Assembly: GCA_021904315.1 (NCBI GenBank)
Contig: CM038925.1
Coordinates: 16,928,501-16,992,500 of the forward strand
DNA from: Sphagnum magellanicum
Taxonomy: Eukaryota; Streptophyta; Sphagnopsida; Sphagnales; Sphagnaceae
DNA length: 64,000 nt
Direction of reading: 5' to 3'
The position numbers and the translations under genes are program-made. Within the stretch, counting starts at the first letter, position 1. Every line of letters begins with the position of its first letter. The notes beneath the pieces were generated by a model. It saw nothing but the letters and a program-made list of their open reading frames with translations, did not search any database and had not been told where the DNA came from. Of this stretch, positions 45,391 through 58,192 are shown piece by piece.

Positions 45391-48300
45391 TCATGTTATG
45401 ACCAAGTGGGTATAGACAAATGCCAATTGCGAATTTCCCAAGAACACATAACCATTGTCACCACAACCCCACTTTTGATAGTAAAGACCAATGATTACAT
45501 GATCTCTAGCATCAAATTCACCACCCCATGGACATGTGAATCTTTCTGCTACAATGTGGGTTGCTTGCTGGCATTGCAAAATATAAAACTCAACTCCTTC
45601 ATTGTTGCTTTCTTGTGTTGGAATTGCAAAATTTTCCCCCACACAAACCAAAGCAATTAGATCATCCCCATCACCTTCATGTTCCATTGCACCAAGTTCT
45701 TTTGTAGCCTCTAATTGTCCACACACAAAGTGAGTGTCCTTTGGTTGAAGCTTACCACAATGTGACATGCAAGGTTACATCCAATTCTCCTAATCTTGAT
45801 CAACACAAGGGGCACAAAAACATGACAAAGGCCTCACTAGTAACTTAATTGGGTTTAAATATGGAATGCAACTTTTGTGAACCAAGTATATATGCGATCA
45901 CATAAATGAAGAGTTGATCTATCAACATCAACAAGGTTCACATTCCAAAAATGCCTAGTGATAGAAAACCCACTTCCTTCATATGTGCTAGGTGCTAAAA
46001 ATGACATCCCTTCCTTTAAAAATTGCACAACATCACTTGCATCTTGGAGCCTCCTTTGTGGATTGTGAAGTTGTTCTGCTCTCAAAGCCCTCTTCACAAC
46101 TACACTTACACCATCCCACTCCCCCTTTCCATGTCCCATGCCAAAATAATGCTAGCTCATTTTGCAAGCTAAGGTCAAACCTAAGTAAGGAGCCACAAAA
46201 TACATTGCCCGTGAACCTTTGAATTGACCTATGCATCCATCACTCCAAACTATATGATGTTGTGGTTTTACCCCTTAATCTGAAAACTAATTCCAATGGT
46301 GAAGTAAAAAATGTTAAACAAATAGAGTGTCATGCTCCTTATCATCAGAGATATAAAAATGGTTGTCTTTGATGAGCCTTTGGGCCTCATCATTAGATCC
46401 ACTTGCAGGGTCCATTTCTGTATGTTATGTGAACCAATATTGTGACCTAGAATGAGTGCCAATGCATAGATTGGATCTCATTTTGGATTTGGAATGTGTA
46501 ATTTTCAACATAGTGAATGTGTGATAGAATGCAATCAGAAGGCAAATTAACCATAGCCAACTTGCATTGAGTATCTTGCCATCTTGCCACAAAGTTGTGC
46601 TTGATAAATTATTGTAACTTGGGTTGTAGGTAATCTAAGAACATAGAAGTTGTAGTCTCCTTGAATGTTCTTTTAATCCTTTTCTAGACCCCTTTGTCTA
46701 CCACCCCAATAGTATCTTGCTCAAAACATCTCCATGCCACTGCCCAATAACCATTTACAAAACACTCATTAGGACAAATTGACAACTTGCCCACCCCACA
46801 TTTTGCACATTCCCCCATGAAGCAATCTAACCCATGTTGTTCCTCAAACTCCCCTTTTGGACATACACACTTTTCCCATAGTCATGTCACCCCCTTATAC
46901 ACTTTATTATGGGCTTGACAAATGTCCTATTCAATAGCCCTATCTTGCAAACAAATTACACATCAACATGCACATGCATTTTGTGCATGAGCTCCTTTTA
47001 TGCCATCTTTCAAGCTATTGAGCCCCTATCGCAATAAATCAAGTTCAACATGGTATTTGCAGCAACAAACGTTTTTTTCTTTGCATTCTTTCACAAAGTA
47101 AGGCTTCGATATTTCAAATTTCCTTTGTCGAATTTCTGCCTCAAAATGAACAACTAGAAATTGGAGGTAGAATGAAGTCTACAAATAACAACCCTTGACA
47201 AATTTTAGATGTAAATATTTAACCTTTAATCCTAATGATTATGCTCCACATGTAAGTTTGCCAGATTTCTATCAGATCCTTAGTCCTTATTTCTTTAAAC
47301 TTAAACTTAATTTTCTAAATCTAAATACTGAACTTTCTACAAATAATTGTTTGACCCAAGGTTGGGTAGACTATTTGGGCCCCTTGGTTTATAGAAAGTT
47401 ACAGGTCTTCAACCAAATTGAAAGGCATAATTATCATCGATCCAAAATCCTAATCCTCTTTGATCCATACCTTAATTTATGCATAGTAAAATTGTCAATT
47501 CTAAAAGTCACAATCCATGTACCAAATCCTTGTGATTAATAATTTACAAAATGCCCAAATTCACTTTAATATCAAGGTTGAAAGTTACTTAAGATTCTAG
47601 TAAGTAATGTGTTGTGTGAACTTCATATTGATTTTGTGTAAGGCATTTATGGGTAACATATGTTTTGTTGGGGCTTACATGTGTCTCAACAGTCCACCAC
47701 AATATCACTAAGGTTCTTAGTCTTTATGCTTGCACCATCTTGTTTCTTCCTTCTTTCACGGAGAGAAAATGGAGATATAATAGAGTTTTCAACTAATGGT
47801 CGTTGTTCAACTGCATGGGACAAATTGTGACGGCCAATACCCAATACTTGTGATAATGTTCATAAGCTACCACCATCAACAACACTTACAATAACTTCAA
47901 ACAATGTACCCTTCCTTGCTAACTTATCTTTTGAATGTGGATTTTTCACTCTTTCTAACTCTACTCAATGGGATGGTATAAAATCTCATTGTGCCTTGGC
48001 CTCATGAGGATGGGATAATGACCTCACGCCCAAGAACTTGCTCCAAAATACTTTGACGTATACAAACCTGAGGGCATGATGCTAATACTATGGCCATGGA
48101 TTAAACAATAGATTGTACCCTCCTACATATGGTGCTACTTGACATATGAGGAATGGTAGGGGTTGGTTCAAATTCAAAGATTATGGTTGCATCCTTCTGA
48201 GCCCTTATTCTTGCTTGATGTTTTTGTTGAGAAAATCAAGCTTTCTCTTGAATTTGGTTTACATTATGTTGGATTTGAGCTTCAACTAAAACATTTTGTT

Positions 48301-48471
48301 CTGATTGTCCTTCAAGCATAGTATAATTTTCAATTGGTTCTTTTGGTAAGGCCTCTAGTTTTCTGTCTTTTGGTAATTTGTTTTCTAGAGATTCATTGGC
48401 CATTGTTGACTTAATGGATGGCTTAGGCCTACTAACTCCAGTTTGTCAAAGTTTTTTTCTTGTGTTCCCCA
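45391..48471 (-). pseudogene. DNA-transposon-like protein gene (WSDGC / GHGKGEWDG family), decayed
   Basis: On the minus strand a start MGNTRKK lies at about 48471, followed by VSRPKPSIKS and a Q/E-rich part. A coherent stretch (IGRHNLSHAVEQRPLVEN, SPFSLRERRKKQDGASIKTK) lies at about 47,700-47,900. A cysteine-rich part (GECAKCGVGKLSIC) and FIKHNFVARWQDTQCK lie at 46,560-46,830. Then come NHFYISDDKEHDTLFVQH, HIVWSDGCIGQFKGSRAMYF and GHGKGEWDGVSVVVKRAL (about 46,350-46,100), and the tail runs to 45,391. I remember this motif set from repeated, transposon-like proteins of plants, with animal relatives (DGCGGQN). A DDE-type nuclease is an inference. Several frameshifts and stops make it inactive. 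Confidence 0.6.
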
Positions 48472-48689
48472 TGCATTACAACCCACACATTAATCTATTG
48501 ACAACAAGAAGATCAAATACAATTTATTCATTGTCAAATGTCAAACCAATTGCCAAAAAAAATCTATATAATACATTTAGTTATAACCTCAATGCAATAA
48601 AACTCAAGCACATTATTTTTCAAGATATGCTCGAATAATATAGATTTAGATAGAAATGCACTTGCATATGCATTGAAATCTAAAACAAA

Positions 48690-49380
48690 AGTTGTTAGCC
48701 AATATATTTTATATCACACACATTTGTGTAGACAAAATATAGTTAGATGTACATATAATATCTATATTTATATATATGTACATGATATAAATTATAGTTT
48801 ATATAGATGCATGTAATGTAACATCTACTTCATGTACACATGAAACTACATAAATCATAGTACATATGCTTACATGTTTGCACAAAATATAATTAAAATA
48901 TATATGTATGTACATCACCTATATGTGTACTACATATAGTATATGAACCTACACACATTATGTGCAACATGTTGACAACTATGCACAAGTTATAACTCAT
49001 ATACATTCATACATATGTAACATCTATGTATGTACATACATAACCTACACAACATGTATAAACAATGTTATTCTATATACTAACAAATATGCATAAATTA
49101 TAATTCACATGCATGCATGTTTATTTAATATCTACTTACATACACACATTACATTTCATATGTTAAAAAATATACAGAAGGTATAGTTAGATCTACATAT
49201 ATGTTTATTTAATATGTATGTATGTATGTACATATAAAACCCTACACAACATAAAAAGACTATATTTCATATCTTGACTAGTGTGCACGAGGTATATAAT
49301 TGAACTACATCTATGTGTACACATGTTTAATTTAGCTATATATGCAAATGTGTACATATAGCACCAATATAATATTGTAA
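48690..49380. repeat. low-complexity TA/CA-rich region
   Basis: The stretch consists of degenerate 'acatata', 'tatgtatgtaca' and 'catgtaca' runs with no fixed unit length. Open frames are absent. It resembles a decayed (TACATA)-type microsatellite or a low-complexity transposon interior. Confidence 0.7.
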
Positions 49381-50345
49381 GCTAGGATTTGATCAAATCT
49401 ACAAATCTACAATTGACATTTTTGGTTTAGGGTGCACACATACATGGAAATTTGTTGCAAGATGGATTGTTGGAATCAAATTGTAACAAATCTATAGCTC
49501 CACCTAGGTTCCTTGCCCTGTAACATTTCCAAAAACATATTACAAATGCCAACATATTACAAAAACCCAAAAGATCTAACAACGAAAAATAGAAATCAAA
49601 CCAAAAGATACGACTTGTAGTGATTAAAAACTAAAGACCCAAAGAACCCACCTTGGATTTGATCTTGGTAGAGAATTCTACTACAATAGTTTGCATGTAG
49701 ATTTTGATCCAATTTTTTTGTTATAGAACATGAACAATAAAAGCTTTGTGGGGATCAATGGCTATGTATCATAACTCAAGTTTTTAAAGGTAGAATGTTG
49801 GGTATAGTACATGCAACTGTGCTTCAAATGCAATTCTTGTATTGAGCTTGCGGGAGGCAAAATTGATCACTAAAGTGAAATTGCATTGGAGTTCTTATAA
49901 ACACACAATGCCACATAACACAAATCATAACTTGTAGTAGTGTAATATAAAGGGTGCAACTACATGGCATTCTTTTATGACTACCTCCCCTTTTGATGTG
50001 TCGGGCTTTGAGTACACTTGTTGCCTCCAAGATTATTGTGCATCTAGTGAGGGGTTGATTCAAAATATAGGAAAGTATTAGGAGTTAATTAAAAGACATC
50101 TATAGAATTTGGCCATTTTTTATTCTCATAAGGAAAATCACCTACAAGATAAATTTTATAAAAAAAAAACTATTTATAAAAAGGCTCATGGTTTATAAAA
50201 TCCATTCATTTAAGTAAACTACATTATTAAAAAAAACACTTATTCTAACTCAATCCAAAAGACAGATGTTATGCACATAATTTGGGCACTTACTTTTAAT
50301 TCAAATTCACGATGTTTTGAATGAAACTTCTCCAATACTGTCATT
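49381..50345. other. AT-rich intergenic stretch
   Basis: No gene is supported. The minus-strand frame at 49824-50063 lies downstream of the F-box-like fragment and could be its decayed continuation, but I see no motif in it. Confidence 0.4.
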
Positions 50346-50617
50346 TCAATTGTTGTAACTTATGGGTTTACACTCTTGCTTTTTTAGTAGTTTGTGTAAT
50401 TCCAACATTATTTCTTCTTGGGACCGAAACTCAAGAAGGCAAAATCTACAATGGGCCCACTCCTCACAACCATCAACCAAGTTCTTCCATGCTTTGTTAG
50501 TGCAACACAACATAAAAAATAAGAGCATCGATCCTCCCATGAAGTAGATTTACATATCTGGGTCCAAATGTTATTTATAATTATATCATTCGGTAGAATT
50601 ATAGAAAAGTCCCCCAT
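50346..50617 (-). pseudogene. F-box-like fragment
   Basis: Two overlapping minus-strand frames combine into an F-box-like pattern. From ATG 50617 the sequence reads MGDFSIILPNDIIINNIWTQ, and after a frame change it continues LFFMLCCTNKAWKNLVDGCE, then EWAHCRF. F-box motifs have this LPxDIIxxIW...LCCxNKAWKxLV form and recruit targets to SCF ubiquitin ligases. The frame change between the halves and the early stop suggest a broken gene. Assignment rests on motif resemblance only. Confidence 0.4.
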
Positions 50618-51040
50618 TGCATACTCATGAGCTTCTACTATTGGTGTAAAACTACATATAAAAAGGTAATCAATCAGAATTTCAAGTTACTAATTTTCAA
50701 TTATGTTGAACCCCAACTTCTGGAAATAGGACAAGTTGATTAAATTAAAAATTCCAACATTCCTTTCAAGACTTGTTAGCTCTTGGTTTTGGAAGAACAA
50801 TTAGCATAATATATTTCAAACAAGCTACAAAAGTAAAACATGTTATATAAAAAAATTGTTGTACTTGGATGAACACCAAACTTGACTATTTGATTTGCAT
50901 CGAAGTAAATAAGAAAAGTTCTTACAACGAGGGATTCTAGCCTTCAGCAAGGACTTTCCACTTAGGTAAACCAAAATTGTTTTGAATGATAATGTGGTAT
51001 AGGACTATACAATAGTGGACAATGGTCCATTGATGCAACA

Positions 51041-51175
51041 CTTTAGGTGATGGTCCATATGTTTAACAATTTAAGTGATCTAGTGCATCAACTTGATGCT
51101 TTGAGCGATCTAGTTTAGGGTCTTGATTCTTTGAATGACCTAGTCCATCAATATACTAATTTGATCAATGACGTC
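51041..51175 (+). repeat. 30-bp tandem repeat, about four units
   Basis: Units 'agtgatctagtgcatcaact...', 'agcgatctagtttagggtct...' and 'aatgacctagtccatcaata...' follow at 30-base spacing, with partial units before and after. One frame reads SDLVHQLDAL, SDLV*GLDSL, NDLVHQYTNL, that is a 10-residue repeat with one stop. It may be a relic of a coding repeat or chance from the period of 30. Confidence 0.65.
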
Positions 51176-54100
51176 ATATGCTCTATTTGGCACAAAGAGA
51201 TCTCATTAAAATCTTGCTTCTATGGCATCTAGACCAAACCCTCAAATGCTTGTCAAAAAAAAGATCACAAAACAACTTAAACATTCATGCCATATACCAT
51301 AACTACAACGACGTCAAAGGTTATAACTTGGTAGTGAAATATTGTGTGATTAACATTAAATAATTTTTTTTGAAATCTCGAGATCATCAAAACATAATAA
51401 ATAAACTACAGAAAACGACTTGATTTGATATGGTCTTGTGCCAATGTGGCTATGTGCATTGAACTTCTTTCCCTTTTAGCTACATCCTATGCCTGAATAG
51501 AGATGGCATAGGCATCAAGGATATGTTATCATTATTTTGGGATAATTGTTGTGATGTTGTTCACTAGCTCGTTTGTTAAAATGCTTAATACAAAGCCTAG
51601 AATGTTATTTGATGTAGTTGCAGCTACAACTTAATTCCCTACAAGTGAAAAAGACAAATCCAAAGATGATCTAAAGAAGTTTTCGTATAACACCCAACTT
51701 GAATTTAGATTACCAAACTCTACAAGCACATAGACATCAATGACATGCCAAAAAATGCCAGCGAAGGGAAAAAAGATCAATGCACATAGCCATTTTGGCA
51801 CATTCAAATGCATGTGATTGCACATTCTACCTTGAGCTTTAGTGCACATGATCACCCCAAAAAAATCTAATGCACATGGTCTCCTAAGCAATTGTAACCC
51901 TCATTCAAATATGTTAAAAAACACATAGACACTCAATAAAATTAAATGACACATGCACCATCACTCTCCAAGGTTTCGTATTTTTTTTGAAATGCATCAG
52001 GTTCACAGGACCACAAGGAAAACATTAGTTGTCGGTGGTGCAACCTAACAATGTGCACAAAATGGAGCTGAGTCTACTTCGATGGAAAGAATTCGATGGA
52101 GGCGCGTGATTGTGACATTTGGCGGCTAAAAATAATAAAAATATAATAAATTTCCAACTAACAAATTCTGATTTCGAATGAATAATTTTCAATCCAATGG
52201 CCCATATCTAAAGATTTAAAGATATTTGTATATATAACATATTTACAATATTTACAATGTACATTTTAAATTCATTTGGTCCCAAAAATGAGGGACTTTC
52301 ATTTCAACTTCCAAGAAATATTATAAAATAAAAGTGAAATGGAAAAATAAAACCATGCCCACCTATAAAACTTCATCCTCTTTCATTTGGTAGTGGTTTT
52401 TCTTTAAATCAAACAAATTATTTTACCCTTATTGCTAAAATAATTATTTTAAAAAAATCCAACCAAAAAAAAAAAACCTTTAAATGGTTTTAGATTTAGT
52501 TGATGTATATCAATATTATTCACCGCAAAAAAATCCACTACAAATCTCCACTCATAACCTTTGTTTTGAAATATATTTGCATTTTTTAATATTTTGTGAC
52601 AAGTATTATTTTGACACAAATATATTTCGTATGTTCAAGTTTGTAAATGTTTGGTTGAATTTGTTTTTAACTAGACTAGTTTAAGTCTAAAGCTAATGCA
52701 ATATACTTGAAATGAACAAAAGCACTTCAAGATGTGATGTCCATATGTACCAAGACAACTCAAATGCAAAATTTATGTGTTTGTGACTACAATTTTTGGG
52801 GGGCATAGTGTGCTTTCACCCAATAGTGAATGATATTAATCACCCAAGAACTAGTGAATTGCCAAGTAGGCACTCTATTGTACATGTGTAAAAAAAATGT
52901 CTAGTATGACTATAATGGGATAACAACGTAGTCATATCAGACATGTTCACAAGTGGGTAGGGGTGAAAACAAATAGGAACATAGTACCTTTAGTCATATT
53001 GGACAAGTGGCTATGTCAAATATGTCAATATAGTCATGAAATTAGGGGTAGAAAATACATAGTTTTGTCGTAATGTTTGTTTCCAACTTTTTCCCATAAA
53101 TTCAAACAATGTTTCATATTGTTTTCATTTGCGTTTCAAAACTAGGAGATCTTATGTAATTGAATGGATTTGAATTGGACATTGAAGCTAAGAGGCTTAC
53201 TAGTGTTGAGGTTCTCAACTTGCTTACATAAAATTTAAAAACTTTATTCACAAGTTACATGGCTATGCCAATGAATGTAACATGATCATTCTAGGAGAAT
53301 AACCTTATTGGATTGTTTGGGTACAAAAGTCTAAATTCTAGGAAATAGTGGTGCTTTATCCCTGTTAATTACTTTGATACCCTTAACCTTGCATATAACA
53401 ACATGATTTGAACTTAACCCTTATGTTGAATTTGTTGTGTTTCTTCACCCTTATATTGGATTTGGATTTGATTGTTTGCTTGATTTTTGTGAATTTGTCA
53501 ATCTTTGCATAACATTGGAAAATAACCTTTAAAATTTTCCATCTTCTAAGTAGAAAGAATGGGAAAACCTTATTCTATTGTAAGGGAAAGATGAGATCAA
53601 TTAGGTTATTGATGGTGGTAACCACACAAAGTAATTACACACATGAAAGGATGAATGGTATAAAATATTAGCTTATAGAAAAAATTTAATGTGTGGTTGG
53701 ACATAGTTGTTAAAGAGCTTGATGTGGCAACACATGCCAACATTTATCTAAAACTAGTTGTTTTGAAATTTAGTTGTTTGTTCCATCACATTGTAATGAA
53801 CCATGGTTCCTTGAAAGGAACATTTTGTAGAAAATCAATTTGGCCATCATCAATATTTTATCATCTATTAATATATTTTCATCATCTATCAATGTTGATG
53901 GTATTTATGTTTGAAGGATTAGTTTGTGCAACATGTTACTATTTACATTGGAAGGTTTTCTAATGCCATATATTGTGTTTACATAATATTTCATCACTTA
54001 GTTGAGAGGTCAACTACATCCTTTTTTGTGTTATACACAAGTTGGTTCACTGTCTTGGAAAGGGTGTGAAACTATGGATGATTTCTCTTGTGTTTCATGA

Positions 54101-54230
54101 ACCATGATCTTATGTGTTTCAATGTATCACCTTAGTGTTTAGATGTATAATATTTGGTTGTGTGACATAATGTATCAATGTATCACAATTGCATAATGTA
54201 ACAATTTGATAATGCATTGAATTGACAAGT
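51176..54230. other. long AT-rich stretch without a recognised gene
   Basis: Open frames are few and short (51631-51891 on minus, 52484-52684 and 53691-53963 on plus) and show no domain I know. Nothing else was recognised. Confidence 0.5.
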
Positions 54231-54257
54231 TTTATTGATTTTTTTTAGGTCTCCCAA

Positions 54258-54441
54258 GATGTCAAATATTGAATCAATAAATATTTCCATTAAAATTGAT
54301 GGGAAAGGTATTGGTGCCACCTATGAAGGTTGGATTAAAATCCACAAATTGATACAACAATGTAATGATAATAGACAAAAACTACTTGATGTTGTTCAAA
54401 ACATTTTTGAATGCCACTACTACCATGTATTTTTCCAATAA
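54258..54441 (+). other. short unrecognised open frame
   Basis: From ATG 54258 the frame reads MSNIESINISIKIDGKGIGA and ends at TAA 54439-54441, about 60 codons. It is preceded by a 'ttttttttaggt' sequence that could be a splice acceptor. The composition is more protein-like than its surroundings, but I recognise no family. It may be the start of a decayed retroelement frame that leads to the gag-like piece at 55,400. Confidence 0.3.
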
Positions 54442-54527
54442 AATTAGATTCAATTGTCATTGAGTTATTCAAAGCTACAACAAAGCCTTGGATGAAAATG
54501 GTAGCAAGTTCGTTGTTAAGTGCAAAA

Positions 54528-54612
54528 TTGTACTATCACCATTGGACAAAGTGGACAAAGGTGTAGTGTTACTATTGGACAAAGTGGATAAAAGTGTATT
54601 GTCACTATATGA
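54528..54612 (+). repeat. 42-bp direct tandem repeat, two units
   Basis: 'ccattggacaaagtggacaa...' is followed 42 bases later by 'ctattggacaaagtggataa...'. Both lead into 'gtgta-tg(t)tact' or 'tgtcact'. No function seen. Confidence 0.6.
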
Positions 54613-55299
54613 TAGAATAAGCAATATGAGGTTGAGTTGATTAGGAGTGGATGGTAGATAATTTGATTTGGTGATCATGGTTAGAAACTAGGAAGGATTT
54701 GGAGGAGTTTTAAATTTTGGGTGATCATTATAATTAGGAGTTAAGTAGTTTTGATAATGAAGAGAAATTCATAGGAAAAAGTAGAGGGAGATTTTGATGG
54801 AAAAGTTCACAATTGTGATGTTTTTGTTTTTGTTTTTCAATTCCATGTGATTTGAATTATGTTTTTAGATTATTACAAATATAACACTGGTGCATATATG
54901 GATTTAGAATATATATTTTTTGGTTTTACAATCAGATTTTTGTAGTTTATTAATATTATAAACTTGAATGCTTGGAGAACAATATGTTAAAGTACATAAT
55001 TAAGGAACAAAAATTGTTAAAAAATTAACATTTACCATTTGGGGTAGAAAATTCAAAATTTTACAAATTTTTTTTGTTTTTGTTTGTTTTATTATAAACA
55101 CAAAAGGTTATTGTGTGATTTTTTTTGTTTTATTTGGTTTTACATATTTGAAAAGTGGTTAAAACTTCGTTAGGATTCAAATCTAAATTTAAAAAATGTT
55201 GTAAAGAATTAAATATGTAACAAAAAATTTATTAAAAATAAAAATAAAATGGGGATAAACATGAATTGCATGGTATCCTAAAGTCCATAGAGACAATTA

Positions 55300-56470
55300 A
55301 ACCAACTCGAAATTCAACAAGATGAAATAGAAAACATAATATCTAAGTGGAATTGCAGTTGTTGGATAAAGTAATGTAGTTTCACATTCTAGAAAATGTA
55401 CAATATATTATGTTAAGAATACCCAGGATAAAGGAGCGACTTGTAAGGTACATGATGCCATCTACAACAATTATGGAGGCTTGGGAAACATTTATTGGTA
55501 GAACAATGAAGCAACCCAATATCCAAAGGAGGATGTTGTTAAGGGCAGTACCTCCAAAAATTGAACAAGAAGGATGGGGAGATAATGCAATCAAAGATAC
55601 CCTTGTAGATTTGCAACAAAAGGTACATGAAAAAACAAAGATGAATATGTCGTCTTGAAGACATGGTAATTTGTACAAATTTGAAGAGATATTATATGTC
55701 CATGAAAAGGTACAAGAAAGGTTGGAAGTAAGATCAATAGACATAAATTCTACTTGGCAATTTGCTTCATTTTAGTATTGTCAACCTATGATGAGTGGGA
55801 AGAAGACCTAGACAATGATGAAGTTGAACGTTCAATACCACAATATGTAGAAATTGCATTTCAGACATAGTATCTTGAGGAGTAAGCTTTTGCAACTAAA
55901 GCAATGTACCAATCAAGGATGGAGATTGAAGCTAAACATAACATTCCACTAGTAACTATAAACAATGTAAGAATGAAAGTGGCAATCGGTGTTAATGTAT
56001 TACAACATAGTGAGTCAAAGGTTAGGCAAAATCGACAAAACGTATTTCTACCTAGCTGGAGAATGAATATAAATAAAATATGTTCAAGGTGCAGATCAAG
56101 AACCCAAACCTACACCCAATTGTTATAGTTTTTGCAAATAGGAGGGGCATGCTTTTATCAAATGTCCTTTTATTGATAAAGACGTATAAGATGCAACAAT
56201 CAATCACTTCTAAACCAAAGTACAAACTAAGTTGGATATGGAAGAGTAGTAAAACCTAATGATCATGCCTCAAAATGTTGCACATTCAACACAACAACAA
56301 AACTCCAAAGAAACAATTTACATTACAAAAAAATTTGATGTGTAGAGGACTCCCTTTGAAGTTAGGGTACTTTGACCAATTAGACAATTGCATTCTACTT
56401 CAAAGAAAGTTAATATGATTACATTTCATCTTGCTTTGAGTTGTGCAAGAACCACAATTCTCATATGCAA
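55300..56470 (+). pseudogene. retrotransposon gag-like fragment
   Basis: The + strand has open pieces at 55410-55658 and 55904-56128. They read IMEAWETFIGRTMKQPNIQR, a DEWEEDLDNDEVERSIPQYV segment, and a knuckle-like CYSFCK*EGHAFIKC followed by PFIDKDV. The first cysteine pair has an extra residue and the knuckle carries a stop. The order (an alpha-helical gag-like part, then a knuckle) suggests a retroelement gag. The knuckle plus CPFI-type tail is like the one near 24,930. No RT or LTR was found next to it. Confidence 0.5.
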
Positions 56471-57689
56471 TGAATTTGTGCCCGAAATGTGGAACAAATG
56501 AATGACAAACACTACACTAGAACAATAGGGGAGTGTATCACTTCATGGTGGAGTAGTTGATAGAGTACCATAGTTTAATACCAAGGTTGAATCAAACACC
56601 ACCCAATCAAAGTTAATTACCAAATTTTGTTGCCTTTTTGTTGCAATATGTTAAGCCTTGAAACTTCTATTTTTGAGAGTTGGAATGTGGTAATTGGTAG
56701 TGTTATACTTCGCAAGCAAGGTTTCAACAAAAAACAAGGTTTCAACAAAGTAAGTATGCCACCTATCTTAGTTTATCTCTCACTAGGTGCCAGCCCATGA
56801 CTGAAATAATTACATGAAAGCCATGATGGATATGAGTATAACCTTTCTTTCCATTCCCACTTTTGAATGTGCCAACTCTCCTAATGGTAATTGTTTGCAT
56901 TTCATAACTTCTCATGTAAATCTTAAGTTTTTCTAAAGAAGTAAGTTTAGGTTATCATGGCCTTACCCAAGGGCAAAGAACTGAGGGGGTGATGATTTCA
57001 AGTTCCAAGGGTCAATGGTAGTTATGTTGCCCATAGCGCCAAGCATCATTTAAGTTGATGAAAATCAAGAATCTTGACTTAATTTCTTTGATCCAATAGC
57101 CAATTATAGTTTGTTGTAGTCATGTTGAATTTGGGTGATGGTTATTACAAGGGGCCAAAGGACAATGAAATGTATTGTTGCATGTGACCCAATAATAAAA
57201 TATAGGATGTTGGACAAAGGTTGTGTAAGGATGCAAGTTGTTTCACTCTTTGAAGGTTTGTGTAGGGGGTGGGTGCCAAATTTGACCTTCTATTCGTCAA
57301 ACGTTATTAGTGTGAACACTTCCCACAAATTGTTTCAAAGAATGGTCCAAGTTTAGTTGATCACCCACAAGAAGGTGTAAAGAAAGTAGCCACCACATGC
57401 ACAAAGATTTTAACTAGATATGAAACACAAATCCTTAATCATCCTTTTTTATATTCTGACTACTTTACTAAATACATTGTTTTGAATCCTTGCATTTCCA
57501 CTTTTTGATGATTTTACCTCTCACAATTAAGGGGCCCTTAGCCCCTAAATGGCTTGTTCTAATAAGACACATGTCCTGTAATTTTCCCTCTCCAGTTCCG
57601 TTCTTTATTGTAATGCTTTATTGCCATAAAGTTTGCCAAATTAAGTGTTTTTTTAGTTTGTCTTAGGAGAAAAACTTGGTCAAAGATTT
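56471..57689. other. AT-rich stretch, no gene supported
   Basis: Follows the gag-like fragment and may hold further decayed retroelement sequence, but no protease, RT or integrase motif could be read on either strand. One frame at 57135-57356 shows no known motif. Confidence 0.4.
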
Positions 57690-57960
57690 CACATATGATG
57701 TCCAAAAGATATGATTAAATAAATAAATAAATAAGATTCCACTTGGAGTGTGTGAAACCTCCTTGTGTTGTCAAAAGAATATGGTTCCACTTGGATTAAG
57801 TTTAAGGATTTCTTGTCTGGTCTGGAAAAAAATAAAAATTCACTTTAATCGAGTTTTGAAACCTCTTATCTTGTCCAAAAAATACCATAGGAATTGAATT
57901 AAGTTTTCAAATCTCTTGCCATGTGCAAAAAATATGATTCCACACAAATTGTGTGTGGAC
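57690..57960 (+). repeat. imperfect tandem repeat, about 63-bp period, four units
   Basis: Blocks of the form 'gaaacctc(c)ttgt-ttgtc', then 'aaaa-aatat(g)', then 'gattccac(ttgg)' recur at about 57690, 57760, 57815, 57860 and 57905 with length changes. A short (aaat)n run lies at 57715-57732. The units are well diverged and non-coding. Confidence 0.45.
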
Positions 57961-58123
57961 ATTCTTTTGTTTTAAGGAGGCAAAGAAAAAGTTTTTAGAC
58001 AAATTGCTTAATTAGTTGGTTATTAGCATCCACTTTGGTTATTATCAGTGTTGGGTGGTTATTGCAAAGAGGAATAGACCCCTGGATTATGGGGGCAGTT
58101 CTTAGATTCAGACCTTGTTTCTG

Positions 58124-58192
58124 AAAAAAAAAAAAAAAAAAAACCAAAGACCCAGTTTTGTATACAACCATGGAGGGCTTTTTTTTTTTTTT
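58124..58192. repeat. poly-A and poly-T runs
   Basis: A run of about 20 A bases at 58124-58143 and a T run at about 58177-58192 flank a short unique stretch. An A-run of this length could mark the tail of a retroposed sequence, but no target duplication was found. Confidence 0.5.

Noticed and set aside
47195..47539. 114-codon + strand frame
   Set aside because: Lies opposite the decayed minus-strand transposon gene, with low-complexity N, L and Y content and no recognised motif.
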